A program made the translations under genes and the position numbers. A DNA stretch of 64,000 nt, from the NCBI RefSeq assembly GCF_026420845.1, contig NZ_JAOWCB010000001.1:1-64000 (forward strand), given 5' to 3'. Below are positions 53,176-62,159 of the stretch, piece by piece. The notes beneath the pieces were generated by a model, which made no database searches, was not told the DNA's origin, and saw nothing but the letters and a program-made list of their open reading frames with translations. The stretch comes from Streptomyces sp. PR69 (GTDB lineage Bacteria; Actinomycetota; Actinomycetes; Streptomycetales; Streptomycetaceae). Numbering within the stretch: the stretch's first letter is position 1; each line of letters starts with the position of its first letter.

Positions 53176-54117
53176 ATGGGACTCACCATCGGCGTCGACA
53201 TCGGCGGCACGAAGATCGCGGCGGGCGTGGTCGACGAAGAGGGCACCATTCTCGAGACGCACAAGGTGCCCACCCCGTCGACCTCCGAGGGCATCGTCGA
53301 CGCCATTTGCTCCGCCGTGGCCTCGGCCGGGGAGGGGCGCGACATCGAGGCCGTCGGCATCGGCGCGGCCGGATACGTCGATGACAAGCGTGCCACCGTG
53401 CTCTTCGCGCCGAACATCGACTGGCGGCACGAGCCGCTCAAGGACAAGGTCGAGCAGCGCGTCGGTCTGCCGGTGGTCGTCGAGAACGACGCGAACGCGG
53501 CCGCATGGGGCGAGTACCGCTTCGGCGCCGGCCAGGGCCATGACGACGTCATCTGCATCACCCTCGGCACCGGGCTCGGCGGCGGCATCATCATCGGCAA
53601 CAAGCTGCGGCGCGGGCGCTTCGGCGTGGCCGCGGAGTTCGGCCACATCCGGGTGGTGCCGGACGGACTGCTGTGCGGCTGCGGCAGCCAGGGCTGCTGG
53701 GAGCAGTACGCCTCCGGCCGCGCCCTCGTCCGCTACGCGCGCCAGCGTGCCAACGCCACGCCCGAGAACGCGCGGATCCTGCTGGGGCTCGGCGACGGCA
53801 CCCCCCAGGGCATCGAGGGCAAACACGTCAGCGCCGCGGCCCGGCAGGGCGACCCGGTCGCCATCGACTCCTTCCGCGAACTGGCCCGCTGGGCCGGCGC
53901 GGGCCTCGCGGACCTGGCGTCCCTGTTCGACCCCTCGGCGTTCATCGTCGGCGGCGGCGTCTCCGACGAGGGCGAGCTGGTCCTCGACCCGATCCGCAAG
54001 TCCTTCCGCCGCTGGCTGATCGGCGGCCAGTGGCGTCCCCACGCCCAGGTCCTCGCCGCGCAACTCGGCGGCAAGGCGGGCCTGGTGGGCGCGGCGGACC
54101 TGGCCCGCCACGGCTGA
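53176..54117 (+). CDS. glkA: Glucokinase (ROK family)
   Basis: GlkA phosphorylates glucose with ATP and is needed for carbon catabolite control in Streptomyces. The 313-aa product has LTIGVDIGGTKIAAGVVD (ATP phosphate loop), VVENDANAAAWGEY with the catalytic Asp, and AEFGHIRVVPDGLLCGCGSQGCWEQYASG, the ROK zinc-binding motif. GAGGG precedes the ATG. It is followed by a 256-bp inverted-repeat element. Confidence 0.96.
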   Translation: MGLTIGVDIGGTKIAAGVVDEEGTILETHKVPTPSTSEGIVDAICSAVASAGEGRDIEAVGIGAAGYVDDKRATVLFAPNIDWRHEPLKDKVEQRVGLPVVVENDANAAAWGEYRFGAGQGHDDVICITLGTGLGGGIIIGNKLRRGRFGVAAEFGHIRVVPDGLLCGCGSQGCWEQYASGRALVRYARQRANATPENARILLGLGDGTPQGIEGKHVSAAARQGDPVAIDSFRELARWAGAGLADLASLFDPSAFIVGGGVSDEGELVLDPIRKSFRRWLIGGQWRPHAQVLAAQLGGKAGLVGAADLARHG

Positions 54118-54151
54118 CCCCTCCCGGTGGCTCCGCCCCCGGACCCCCGCG

Positions 54152-54407
54152 CCTCAAACTCCCCCAGCTACCGCTGGGAGGTGCCCCCACGAGGCTGGGT
54201 ATCTGGCCCTCGCGCCTCAAGCGCCGGCGGGGCTGGGTTTCTGGCCCTCGCGTCTCAGGCGTCGGCGGGCTGGGTTTTTGACCCCTCGTGTCTCAGGCGT
54301 CGGCGGGGCTGGGTGTGCGCTTCCAATGTCGGCGGGGCTGGGATTTGGCGCAGCCAAATCCCAGCCCGTTGGGGGCACCTCCCAGCGGTAGCTGGGGGAG
54401 TTTGAGG
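54152..54407. repeat. 256-bp element with 38-bp perfect inverted ends
   Basis: Bases 54152-54189 and 54370-54407 are exact reverse complements (both contain CCTCAAACTCCCCCAGC at the outer end). Between them about four degenerate copies of a 36-40-bp unit (CTCAGGCGTCGGCGGGGCTGG type) lie at about 54209, 54249, 54285 and 54326. A hairpin GGCTGGGATTTGGC (54336-54349) and GCCAAATCCCAGCC (54353-54366) is inside. The outer motif recurs at 62160-62258. No transposase is present; it is MITE-like in form. Confidence 0.8.
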
Positions 54408-54485
54408 ACACGGCCGAAGGCCGTACGGGGGGCTGGGGGCTTGCCCCCAGTTTCGGGAAGGGGCGGGGCTGGGGAAAAGCCCCCC

Positions 54486-55241
54486 ATGCCGCCCACCCCG
54501 CTCCCCACCCCCCACACCACCCCCGACGGCTCCGCCGTCATCCGCGTGCTCAGCTACAACATCCGCTCCATGCGGGACGACGAGAACGCCCTCGCCCGCG
54601 TCATCCGCGCCTGCGCCCCCGACCTCGTGTGCGTGCAGGAGGCCCCGCGTTTCTTCCGGTGGCGCAAGCACGCCGCCCGGCTGGCGGCCAAGAGCGAGCT
54701 GGTGGTGCTGAGCGGCGGGGCGACCGCCGCCGGGCCGCTGCTGTTGTGCTCGCTGCGCGCGACCGTGGAGCGTACGGAGGATGTGCTGCTGCCGCTCACC
54801 CCGGGGCTGCACCGCCGCGGCCTGGCCACGGCGGTCGTACGCTTCGGGGGCGCCCGGCTCGGGGTGCTTAGCTGCCATCTGAGCCTCCAGGCGGACGAGC
54901 GCTATGCACAGGCCGGCATGGTGCTTCAGCGGCTGGCGGCGCTGGACGTGCCGCATGCCGTCGCGGCGGGCGATGTCAACGACCGACCTGGTGGCCGCGC
55001 TTTCCGCAGGCTCGCGGCGGAGCTCCAGGACTGCTGGGCCGTTGCCCCCTGGGGCGGGGAGTACACCTCCACACCGGCCGACCCGCACCAGCGGATCGAC
55101 GCGATCTTCGCCACCAAGGGCGTCGAGGTCCTCGGCTGCGGCGTTCCCGCCGGGCTGGAGGGCGTGTCCGACGACGATCTGAGGGCGGCCACGGACCATC
55201 TCCCGGTCCTGGCCGCCCTCCGCGTCCCCGCCGCCGTCTGA
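54486..55241 (+). CDS. Endonuclease/exonuclease/phosphatase family protein
   Basis: The 251-aa protein has the EEP catalytic residues: LSYNIRSMRDD (Asn), VCVQEAPRF (Glu), LSCHLSLQ (His), AAGDVNDRPGG (Asp and Asn), QRIDAIFAT (Asp) and ATDHLPVLA (Asp-His). It could cut DNA, RNA or phosphate esters; the sequence does not choose. The ATG at 54486 lacks a clear ribosome site and is directly next to the inverted repeat; the first 20 residues are Pro/Thr-rich. The gene stands alone. Confidence 0.85.
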   Translation: MPPTPLPTPHTTPDGSAVIRVLSYNIRSMRDDENALARVIRACAPDLVCVQEAPRFFRWRKHAARLAAKSELVVLSGGATAAGPLLLCSLRATVERTEDVLLPLTPGLHRRGLATAVVRFGGARLGVLSCHLSLQADERYAQAGMVLQRLAALDVPHAVAAGDVNDRPGGRAFRRLAAELQDCWAVAPWGGEYTSTPADPHQRIDAIFATKGVEVLGCGVPAGLEGVSDDDLRAATDHLPVLAALRVPAAV

Positions 55242-55334
55242 CCCGGCCCCGGCGTGCCGACACCCCGGCACCCCGACGCACTGCCACCCCGGTATCCCGC
55301 CACACCCGCGCCCGCGCCCCCGCGCACCGCCGCG

Positions 55335-55961
55335 CTACACCACCGCGCCGCGCCCCGGATCGTCGTCCTCGTCGTCCCCCGGCCGCATCCGTGCCACCAG
55401 GGCGACGAAACCGCCCAGGAAGCCGCCCACGCACAGGGTGGTGAGCCACCAGGTCATCTCCCACCGCAACAGCACCGCGACCAGCATCAGCACCGGTCCG
55501 CCGATCACCGCGAGCCAGGCGAACTTCGCCGTGACGTCGGCCTCCGGCAGCGGCGGGGGCTCCGGCGGCACGAAATGGCCCTCGTCGTCCTCGCCGGGAT
55601 CGTCGTCGGAGGGCTCGGAGACCCGGTAGTCGCGCGGGCCGCCGCCCACTCCGGGCGCAAAGGTCACCGAGCTGCCCAGCGAGGGCCCTCCGCCCGATCC
55701 CGCGCCGCCGTCGCCCGCGTCCCCGCGGGAGCCCGGTCCGCTGTCCCGCGGGCCGTCGTTGAACTCGCCCTCCAGCGCGGCCAGGTCCTCCACGGACTTG
55801 AAGGGCTTCGCCCCCGGCGGGTCCGCGGGCTCTTCGCCGTACCCCGCGACGATGGCGGCCCAGGCGGCCTCCTCGTCGACGGGCCGCGGCTCCCGTTCCC
55901 GGTCCCTGTCCCGGTCCCTGTCCCGGTCTCTGTCCCGGTCCGCGTCGTGCTGCTCAGCCAC
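55335..55961 (-). CDS. Membrane protein with Asp-Arg repeat
   Basis: The 208-aa protein starts VAEQHDADRDRDRDRDRDR, a stretch of alternating Asp and Arg coded by a 6/12-bp DNA repeat (55893-55946). It has an acidic disordered region (PSDDDPGEDDEGHF) and two transmembrane segments (about 150-168 and 172-190) near the C-terminus. GTG at 55961 overlaps the stop of the esterase gene by eight bases (GTGGCTGA), so it is coupled to it. The function is unknown. Confidence 0.8.
   Translation of the reverse strand: MAEQHDADRDRDRDRDRDRDREREPRPVDEEAAWAAIVAGYGEEPADPPGAKPFKSVEDLAALEGEFNDGPRDSGPGSRGDAGDGGAGSGGGPSLGSSVTFAPGVGGGPRDYRVSEPSDDDPGEDDEGHFVPPEPPPLPEADVTAKFAWLAVIGGPVLMLVAVLLRWEMTWWLTTLCVGGFLGGFVALVARMRPGDDEDDDPGRGAVV
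55893..55946. repeat. Hexanucleotide/12-bp repeat encoding Asp-Arg
   Basis: TCCCGGTCCCTG units in tandem, slightly diverged, encode alternating Arg and Asp in the membrane protein. Variation in copy number would keep the frame. Confidence 0.85.
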
Positions 55962-56733
55962 CGGTGGTGCTTCCTTCCTTCCCCGCACTGGGGGCGAGCC
56001 GGCCGATGAACGCGTAGCTCTCCTCGAATATCAGCTCCGCATCGTGGTCCAACGTCGCCACGTGGTAGCTCTGTTCCAGCAGGATCTCCTTGACGTCCCG
56101 CGAGGAGACACGGCTGAGTATGCGCGCGGAGTCGACGGACGGCACCACATGGTCCTGCGGGCTGTGCAGCAGCACCAGCGGCTGGGTGACCTGCGGCAGC
56201 TCGCCGTCCACCAGCTTCAGGAACTGCCGCAGCGAGTGCGCGGCGTGCAGCGGCACCCGGTCGTAGCCGAGCTCCTCCTCGCCGTCCTTGGCGATGTCGC
56301 TGGTCAGCCCCTTGGTTGTGCGCACCAGGTGCCTGGCGACCGGCAGCGCGTACGCGGACAGGCCGTGGACCTTGTTCGCCGGGTTCACCAGCACGATGCC
56401 GCTGATCGCCTCGCCGTGCTTGGCGGCGAGCCGCAGCGTGAGCGCCCCGCCCATGGACAGGCCGAAGACAAACACCTGGCTGCACCGCTCCCGCAGGGCC
56501 CGCAGCTCGCGGTCCACCTCCGCGTACCAGTCCTGCCAGCCGGTGAGCTGCATGTCCTGCCAGCGTGTGCCGTGCCCCGGCAGCAGCGGCAGCGACACCG
56601 TCAGCCCGCGCTCCGCGAGATAACCGGCCCAGGGGCGCAGCGACTGCGGGGATCCGGTGAATCCGTGACAGAGGAGGACGCCGACCTCTCCGCCCTCGTG
56701 GCGGAACGGCTCAGCTCCGGGAAGGACCGGCAC
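55954..56733 (-). CDS. Alpha/beta-hydrolase, carboxylesterase type
   Basis: The 259-aa product has GVLLCHGFTGSPQSLRPWA (oxyanion loop), FVFGLSMGGALTLRLA with nucleophile Ser93, the acidic residue in LLHSPQDHVVPS and His in LEQSYHVATLDHD. It resembles Est30-type esterases or monoacylglycerol lipases. GTG at 56733 (VPVLPGAEPF) is chosen over ATG 56751 because AGGAG lies seven bases before it. The PlsC-type gene is divergent from it. Confidence 0.9.
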   Translation of the reverse strand: MPVLPGAEPFRHEGGEVGVLLCHGFTGSPQSLRPWAGYLAERGLTVSLPLLPGHGTRWQDMQLTGWQDWYAEVDRELRALRERCSQVFVFGLSMGGALTLRLAAKHGEAISGIVLVNPANKVHGLSAYALPVARHLVRTTKGLTSDIAKDGEEELGYDRVPLHAAHSLRQFLKLVDGELPQVTQPLVLLHSPQDHVVPSVDSARILSRVSSRDVKEILLEQSYHVATLDHDAELIFEESYAFIGRLAPSAGKEGSTTGG

Positions 56734-56951
56734 CGGGGGTCTCCTGTTCATGAGGATCGAATCCCGCGGACGGAATTCTGCGGACGGAATACTTCTGACG
56801 AAATGCCTGGCTCAAAGGGTGTACCTCACCGTACGCGACCGGACTGACACCGACCAGGGCCGTCCGCGCTCCCGGTGGGCGGGGCCGCCGCGGGGAAGGC
56901 GCGCCCGCCACGGGTTAAGGTCTGTTCGAGAGCACACAGGAGGCACACGAG

Positions 56952-57761
56952 TTGATCTACGGCGCAATGAAGTTCTCCCTCGGCAGCTCACTGAAGCTTG
57001 CCTTCCGGCCCTGGGTGGAGGGTCTGGAGAACGTACCCGCGGAGGGGCCGGCGATCCTCGCGAGCAACCACCTCTCCTTCTCGGACTCGTTCTTCCTGCC
57101 TGCCGTCCTGGACCGCAAGGTCACCTTTATCGCCAAGGCTGAGTACTTCACCACGCCCGGCGTCAAGGGCAGGCTCACCGCGGCCTTCTTCAAGGGCGTG
57201 GGCCAGCTCCCGGTGGACCGTTCCGGCGCGCGCGGCGCGGGTGAGGCGGCCATCAAGGCGGGTGTCGAGGTGATCGAGGAGGGCGGCCTGTTCGGTATCT
57301 ACCCCGAGGGCACCCGCTCCCCGGACGGCCGCCTTTACCGGGGCAAGCCCGGCGGCCTCGCGCGCGTGGCGCTGGCCACGGGCGCGCCCGTCATCCCCGT
57401 CGCGATGATCGACACCGAGAAGATCCAGCCGCCGGGGAAGGTGCTGCCCAAGCTGATGCGGCCGGGCATCAGAATCGGCAAGCCGCTGGACTTCAGCCGC
57501 TACCGCGGCATGGAGGGCGACCGCTTCATCCTGCGCTCGGTGACCGACGAGGTCATGTACGAGATCATGAAGCTGTCCGGGCAGGAGTACGTCGACATCT
57601 ACGCCACGGCGGCCAAGCGCCAGATCGCGGAGGCCGAGAAGGCCGCGAAGGCACAGGCCAAGGAGCAGGCGAAGGCCGAGTCCGCGACGCACGGGAAGAC
57701 GCAGGAGAAGAAGGGCCGGCGACGCAAGGGCGACGGGCAGCAGGACAGGACCGCGGCCTAG
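56952..57761 (+). CDS. 1-acyl-sn-glycerol-3-phosphate acyltransferase (PlsC family)
   Basis: The 269-aa enzyme probably adds an acyl chain to lysophosphatidate at the membrane. LASNHLSFSDSFFLP has the NHx4D motif (His40, Asp45), FGIYPEGTRSPDG the EGTR motif, and VALATGAPVIPVAMID the third block. The C-terminal 50 residues are Lys/Ala/Glu-rich. It begins with TTG with a full AGGAGG eight bases before it; an ATG lies five codons in. The MacRS-like genes follow. Confidence 0.92.
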   Translation: MIYGAMKFSLGSSLKLAFRPWVEGLENVPAEGPAILASNHLSFSDSFFLPAVLDRKVTFIAKAEYFTTPGVKGRLTAAFFKGVGQLPVDRSGARGAGEAAIKAGVEVIEEGGLFGIYPEGTRSPDGRLYRGKPGGLARVALATGAPVIPVAMIDTEKIQPPGKVLPKLMRPGIRIGKPLDFSRYRGMEGDRFILRSVTDEVMYEIMKLSGQEYVDIYATAAKRQIAEAEKAAKAQAKEQAKAESATHGKTQEKKGRRRKGDGQQDRTAA

Positions 57762-57810
57762 GCCGTGTCGCCGAGGTTCTGTCCGTACAGTGCGTCCCGG
57801 GGTGGGGAAG

Positions 57811-59046
57811 ATGGCCAAGCGCGAGCGCGTCGTGCGGATGTCGGTCGAACAGCCGCTGTGGCGGGCGCTCACCGCGTACCGCGTGCTGACCATGGTCTAC
57901 GCGGTGCTGCTGGCCTTCTTCACCCGGGAGAAGTTCGAGCGGCCCCTCGTGGCCGCCGCCTTCCTGGCCTTCCTGGCCGTGTGGACGCTGGCCACGCTGC
58001 CCAAGGTGGCGGGTGCCGCGCACTGCACCAAGCGCTTCCTGGCCGCCGACCTGACCGTCGCCGTCACCGGCCTTCTGCTGACCCCGCTGGCCGACGCGCA
58101 GGCGCAGCAGATCGACGGGCCCACGCTGCCGACCATCTGGACCGCGGGTTCGGTGCTCGCCTACGCGATCAAGGGCGGCTGGCGCTGGGCGGCCGGCGCG
58201 TCGTCCGTCGTCGCCGTCGCCAATGTCGTCGAGCGGGGCGAGCCGAGCAGCGACACGTACCACAACGTCCTGCTGGTGTGGGTGGCGTCCATCGCCATCG
58301 GATACGTCGTCGAGGTCGCCCGGGCCTCCGAGCGCACCCTCGCCCGCGCCCTGGAGATCGAGGCCGCGACCCGGGAGCGGGAGCGGCTCGCCCGGGACAT
58401 CCATGACAGCGTGCTGCAGGTGCTGGCGATGGTGCAGCGGCGCGGCACGGCCCTCGGCGGCGAGGCGGCCGAGCTGGGCCGGCTTGCGGGGGAACAGGAG
58501 ATCGCCCTGCGGACCCTGGTCGCCGGCGGCATGGTGCCCCCGTCCCGGGTCTCGGAGGACGCCTCGCAGGGCGCGGTCGTGCGACTCGTCGAAGAGCCCG
58601 CAGAGCCCGGCCCGGAGCCCACGGAGACGTCTGGCCCATCGCCCTGCGATCTGCGGACCCTGCTGGGCCCGTACGCGGGCACGCGGGTGACGATCTCGGA
58701 ACCGGGCGCGCCGGTGCTGCTGCCCGCGCCCGCCGCACGGGAGTTGACGGCGGCTGTCAGTGCCGCCCTGGACAATGTCCGCAGACACGCGGGGGAGCAG
58801 GCGCGCGCCTGGATTCTGGTCGAGGACTGGCCGGACGAGGTGGTCGTGACCGTGCGGGACGACGGCCCCGGCATCCCGGAAGGGCGGCTGGAGCAGGCCG
58901 AAGGCGAGGGGCGGATGGGCGTCGCCCTGTCCATCCGCGGGCGGCTGCGGGATCTGGGCGGCAGCGCCGAGGTGATCTCGGCGCCGGGGCAGGGCACGGA
59001 AGTTGAATTGAAGGTTCCACGGGGGAAGGCGGGACAGGACGGATGA
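57811..59046 (+). CDS. macS: Sensor histidine kinase, MacS-like
   Basis: The 411-aa kinase has four or five transmembrane segments in residues 22-170, then the HisKA_3 site ERLARDIHDSVLQVL with His198 and an ATPase domain (LTAAVSAALDNVRRHAG, VTVRDDGPGIPEG, GRMGVALSIRGRLRDLGG). Position next to plsC and pfkA fits MacS of S. coelicolor, which controls membrane protein genes and development; naming is from synteny in memory. GTG 57790 overlaps a TACAGT box (57786-57791), so ATG 57811 is used. Confidence 0.85.
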   Translation: MAKRERVVRMSVEQPLWRALTAYRVLTMVYAVLLAFFTREKFERPLVAAAFLAFLAVWTLATLPKVAGAAHCTKRFLAADLTVAVTGLLLTPLADAQAQQIDGPTLPTIWTAGSVLAYAIKGGWRWAAGASSVVAVANVVERGEPSSDTYHNVLLVWVASIAIGYVVEVARASERTLARALEIEAATRERERLARDIHDSVLQVLAMVQRRGTALGGEAAELGRLAGEQEIALRTLVAGGMVPPSRVSEDASQGAVVRLVEEPAEPGPEPTETSGPSPCDLRTLLGPYAGTRVTISEPGAPVLLPAPAARELTAAVSAALDNVRRHAGEQARAWILVEDWPDEVVVTVRDDGPGIPEGRLEQAEGEGRMGVALSIRGRLRDLGGSAEVISAPGQGTEVELKVPRGKAGQDG

Positions 59047-59783
59047 CGGACCGGCGACAGCGTTCGGACGAGCAGGAGACCGGGCAGGAGACGGGGCAGC
59101 AGACCGGGCAGGAGACCGGGCGGGCGATCAGGGTCATGGTGGTCGACGACCACCCCATGTGGCGTGACGCGGTCGCCCGCGATCTCGAAGCCGCGGGCTT
59201 CGAGGTGGTCGCCACGGCAGGCGACGGCGAGCAGGCGGTGCGCCGCGCGCGTGCGGCGAGCCCGGACGTCCTCGTCCTCGATCTCAATCTGCCCGCCAAG
59301 CCGGGCGTCCAGGTGTGCAAGGAGCTCGTCGGCTCCCTGGAAGGGCTGCGCGTGCTGGTGCTCTCCGCGAGCGGTGAGCACGCTGACGTGCTGGAGGCGG
59401 TCAAGTCCGGAGCCACCGGCTATCTGCTCAAGTCGGCCAGCGCCGGGGAGCTGACCGACGCGGTGCGCCGCACGGCCGCCGGGGACCCGGTCTTCACACC
59501 GGGCCTCGCGGGCCTGGTCCTGGGCGAGTACCGCAGGCTGGCCGCCGAGCCCGCCCCCGCCCCAGACGCCGGGGAGCCCCATGCGCCCCGGCTCACCGAG
59601 CGGGAGACGGAGGTGCTGCGGCTGGTCGCCAAGGGGCTGTCGTACAAGCAGATAGCCGAGCGTCTGGTCATCTCCCACCGCACCGTGCAGAACCACGTCC
59701 AGAACACCCTCGGCAAGCTCCAGCTGCACAACAGGGTCGAGCTGGTGCGGTACGCGATAGAGCGCGGCCTCGACGACGCCTGA
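59043..59783 (+). CDS. macR: NarL-type response regulator, MacR-like
   Basis: The 246-aa regulator has an N-terminal stretch of four ETGQ-like units (12-27, coded by 12-bp repeats at about 59074-59121), a receiver domain with Asp35-Asp36 and phospho-acceptor Asp80 (VLVLDLNLPAKPG), and a C-terminal LuxR-type domain (LTERETEVLRLVAKGLSYKQIAERLVISHRTVQNHV). It overlaps the kinase gene by ATGA. In S. coelicolor MacR is reported to bind a TGAGTAC/GTACTCA palindrome; I see no such site upstream here. Confidence 0.87.
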   Translation: MTDRRQRSDEQETGQETGQQTGQETGRAIRVMVVDDHPMWRDAVARDLEAAGFEVVATAGDGEQAVRRARAASPDVLVLDLNLPAKPGVQVCKELVGSLEGLRVLVLSASGEHADVLEAVKSGATGYLLKSASAGELTDAVRRTAAGDPVFTPGLAGLVLGEYRRLAAEPAPAPDAGEPHAPRLTERETEVLRLVAKGLSYKQIAERLVISHRTVQNHVQNTLGKLQLHNRVELVRYAIERGLDDA

Positions 59784-59863
59784 CGCCCCTACTCGTACGG
59801 GTGAAAGCCATGGGCCCAACCGCCCCGGCCTGTAACGGAATTGACGATCCTTCCCATCTCTGA

Positions 59864-59877
59864 GTGAGCTGGCTCAC
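59864..59877 (+). promoter_or_regulatory. Palindrome upstream of pfkA
   Basis: GTGAGC, TG, GCTCAC forms a 14-bp palindrome 60 bp before pfkA. GCTCACCAT recurs at 59899. TAGCGT at 59881-59886 may be the -10 box, and AAGGAGAG precedes the ATG. Confidence 0.5.
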
Positions 59878-59923
59878 CATTAGCGTGGCGGTCATAAGGC
59901 TCACCATGCGAAGGAGAGATTCC

Positions 59924-60952
59924 ATGCGCGTCGGAGTACTGACCGGGGGCGGCGACTGCCCCGGGCTCAATGCGGTCATCCGTGGCATCGTCCGCAAGGG
60001 CGTGCAGGAGTACGGATACGAGTTCCTCGGCTACCGCGACGGCTGGCGCGGACCGCTTGAGGGCGACACGATGCCCCTCGACATCCCCGCCGTACGCGGC
60101 ATCCTGCCCCGTGGCGGCACCATCCTCGGCTCGTCGCGCACCAACCCCTTCCGGGAAGAGGACGGCGTCCGCCGCATCAAGGAGAGCCTCGCCAAGAACG
60201 AGGTCGAGGCGCTCATCGCGATCGGCGGCGAGGACACGCTGGGCGTCGCCGCCCGGCTGTCCAACGAGTACGGCGTCAAGTGCGTCGGCGTCCCCAAGAC
60301 CATCGACAACGACCTCTCCGCCACCGACTACACCTTCGGCTTCGACACCGCGGTCGGCATCGCCACCGAGGCGATCGACCGCCTCCACACCACGGCCGAG
60401 TCCCATATGAGGGTCCTCGTCGTGGAGGTGATGGGGCGTCACGCCGGCTGGATCGCGCTCCACTCCGGCCTCGCCGGCGGGGCGAACGTCATCCTCATCC
60501 CCGAGCAGCGCTTCGACCTCGACCAGGTCTGCGCCTGGGTGACATCCCGGTTCAGGGCGAGCTACGCCCCGATCGTGGTCGTCGCCGAGGGCGCCATGCC
60601 CACGGGCGGCGACGCGGTCCTCAAGGACGGCTCCGTGGACTCCTTCGGCCATGTCCGCCTCTCCGGAGTGGGGGAGTGGCTGGCCAAGGAAATCGAGCGG
60701 CGCACCGGCAAGGAGGCCCGCACCACGGTGCTCGGCCATGTCCAGCGCGGCGGCACGCCCAGCGCCTTCGACCGCTGGCTGGCCACCCGCTTCGGCCTGC
60801 ACGCCATCGAGGCCGTGCGGGACGGCGACTTCGGCTCGATGGTCGCGCTGCGCGGCACGGACATCGTGCGCGTCCCGATCGCCGAGGCGACAGCGAAGCT
60901 GAAGACGGTCGACCCGAAGCTGTACGAGGAGGTCGGCGTCTTCTTCGGCTGA
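59924..60952 (+). CDS. pfkA: 6-phosphofructokinase
   Basis: PfkA commits glucose to glycolysis by making fructose 1,6-bisphosphate. The 342-aa product has VLTGGGDCPGLNAVIRG, IGGEDTLGVAARL and VPKTIDNDLSATDYTFGFDTA, with the catalytic Asp in TIDND, and VEVMGRHAGWIALHSGLA. The Lys in PKTIDND and Asp in GGEDT are the form seen in group III enzymes of actinomycetes; they make the choice of ATP or pyrophosphate uncertain by eye, ATP being known for Streptomyces. AAGGAGAG precedes the ATG. Confidence 0.94.
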   Translation: MRVGVLTGGGDCPGLNAVIRGIVRKGVQEYGYEFLGYRDGWRGPLEGDTMPLDIPAVRGILPRGGTILGSSRTNPFREEDGVRRIKESLAKNEVEALIAIGGEDTLGVAARLSNEYGVKCVGVPKTIDNDLSATDYTFGFDTAVGIATEAIDRLHTTAESHMRVLVVEVMGRHAGWIALHSGLAGGANVILIPEQRFDLDQVCAWVTSRFRASYAPIVVVAEGAMPTGGDAVLKDGSVDSFGHVRLSGVGEWLAKEIERRTGKEARTTVLGHVQRGGTPSAFDRWLATRFGLHAIEAVRDGDFGSMVALRGTDIVRVPIAEATAKLKTVDPKLYEEVGVFFG

Positions 60953-61067
60953 GGGCGAGGGCCGTTCGGCCCCGGGCGCAGGCGGGGCGTGGGCCGTATA
61001 TTCACGGTACGGACACATACCGGCAAAGGCGGTATCCGGCCCATTGCCCGCCTTCGAGAGGTGCGTC

Positions 61068-62063
61068 GTGGAAGTCCTGGCATTCGGTGTGCAGGCGGAC
61101 GAGAAGCCGCTGATCGAGAGGGCCTTCGCGGACGGCCATGACATCCGCTGCCTGGGCGTCTTCCTCAGCGAGGACACCGCGCCGCTGGCCGCCGGCCATG
61201 AGGCGGTCTCCACCAGCGTCAACGCCGATCTGGGCGCACGGGTGCTGCGGATCCTGGCCGGCGGCGGCACCCGGATGATCGCCCAGCGTTCCACGGGCTT
61301 CAACAACATCGACCTGCCCGTCGCCGAGCGGCTCGGCCTGACCGTCGCCCGGGTCTCGTACTACTCCCCGTACTCCGTCGCCGAATTCGCCTGGACCCTG
61401 GCGATGGCGGTCAACCGCCATGTCGTCCGCGCCGCGAGCCGCACCCGGGACTTCGACTTCCGCCTCGACGGGCTCATGGGCCGCGATCTGCGCGGCCGCA
61501 CGGTCGGCGTGCTCGGCACCGGGAAGATCGGTGAGGCATTCACCCGGATCGCCCACGGCTTCGGCGTCCAGCTGCTCGGCTGGGACATCGTGCACAACCC
61601 CGCGTGCGTGGAGCTCGGCATGGAGTACGTCGAGAAGGAGGAGCTGCTCGCCTCCAGCGACCTGGTCAGCCTGCATGTCCCCCTGCTGCCCGCCACCCAC
61701 CACCTCCTGGACGCCGAGGCCCTGCGCATGATGAAGGACGACGCGATCCTGGTGAACACCAGCCGCGGCGGCCTCATCGACACGGATGCGCTGGTCGCCG
61801 CGTTGCGCCGGGGCCGTTTCACCGGTGTGGGCCTGGATGTGTACGAGGCGGAGGCCGGGCTGTTCTTCCTCGACAAGTCCCTCGAACCGATCGAGGACGA
61901 CACCCTGGCCAGGCTGATGACCCTCCCGAACGTGCTGGTCACCTCGCATCAGGCGTACTACACGCGGGACGCGGTGACACAGATCGTCGAGACGACGCGG
62001 CGCAACGTCGACGACTATGCGGCGGGGCGGCGCAGCGGCAATACGCTGACCCCCCGCGCCTAG
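61068..62063 (+). CDS. D-2-hydroxyacid dehydrogenase, D-lactate dehydrogenase-like
   Basis: The 331-aa enzyme interconverts a 2-keto acid and D-2-hydroxy acid with NAD. RTVGVLGTGKIGEAFTRIA is the nucleotide site; catalytic Arg is in ILVNTSRGGLID, Glu in DVYEAEAGLFF and His in VTSHQAYYTRDA. The overall sequence follows the LdhA type of D-lactate dehydrogenase. GTG at 61068 is chosen because GAGAGG lies six bases before it. The gene stands alone between pfkA and repeats. Confidence 0.9.
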   Translation: MEVLAFGVQADEKPLIERAFADGHDIRCLGVFLSEDTAPLAAGHEAVSTSVNADLGARVLRILAGGGTRMIAQRSTGFNNIDLPVAERLGLTVARVSYYSPYSVAEFAWTLAMAVNRHVVRAASRTRDFDFRLDGLMGRDLRGRTVGVLGTGKIGEAFTRIAHGFGVQLLGWDIVHNPACVELGMEYVEKEELLASSDLVSLHVPLLPATHHLLDAEALRMMKDDAILVNTSRGGLIDTDALVAALRRGRFTGVGLDVYEAEAGLFFLDKSLEPIEDDTLARLMTLPNVLVTSHQAYYTRDAVTQIVETTRRNVDDYAAGRRSGNTLTPRA

Positions 62064-62159
62064 GGGCCCCGGGGGGTCTTTCCCCACCCCTCCCCCCTCA
62101 CGCCCTGGGGGCAAGCCCCAGACCCCGTTTTGCGGGGGCTCCGCCCCCGTACCCCCGCG

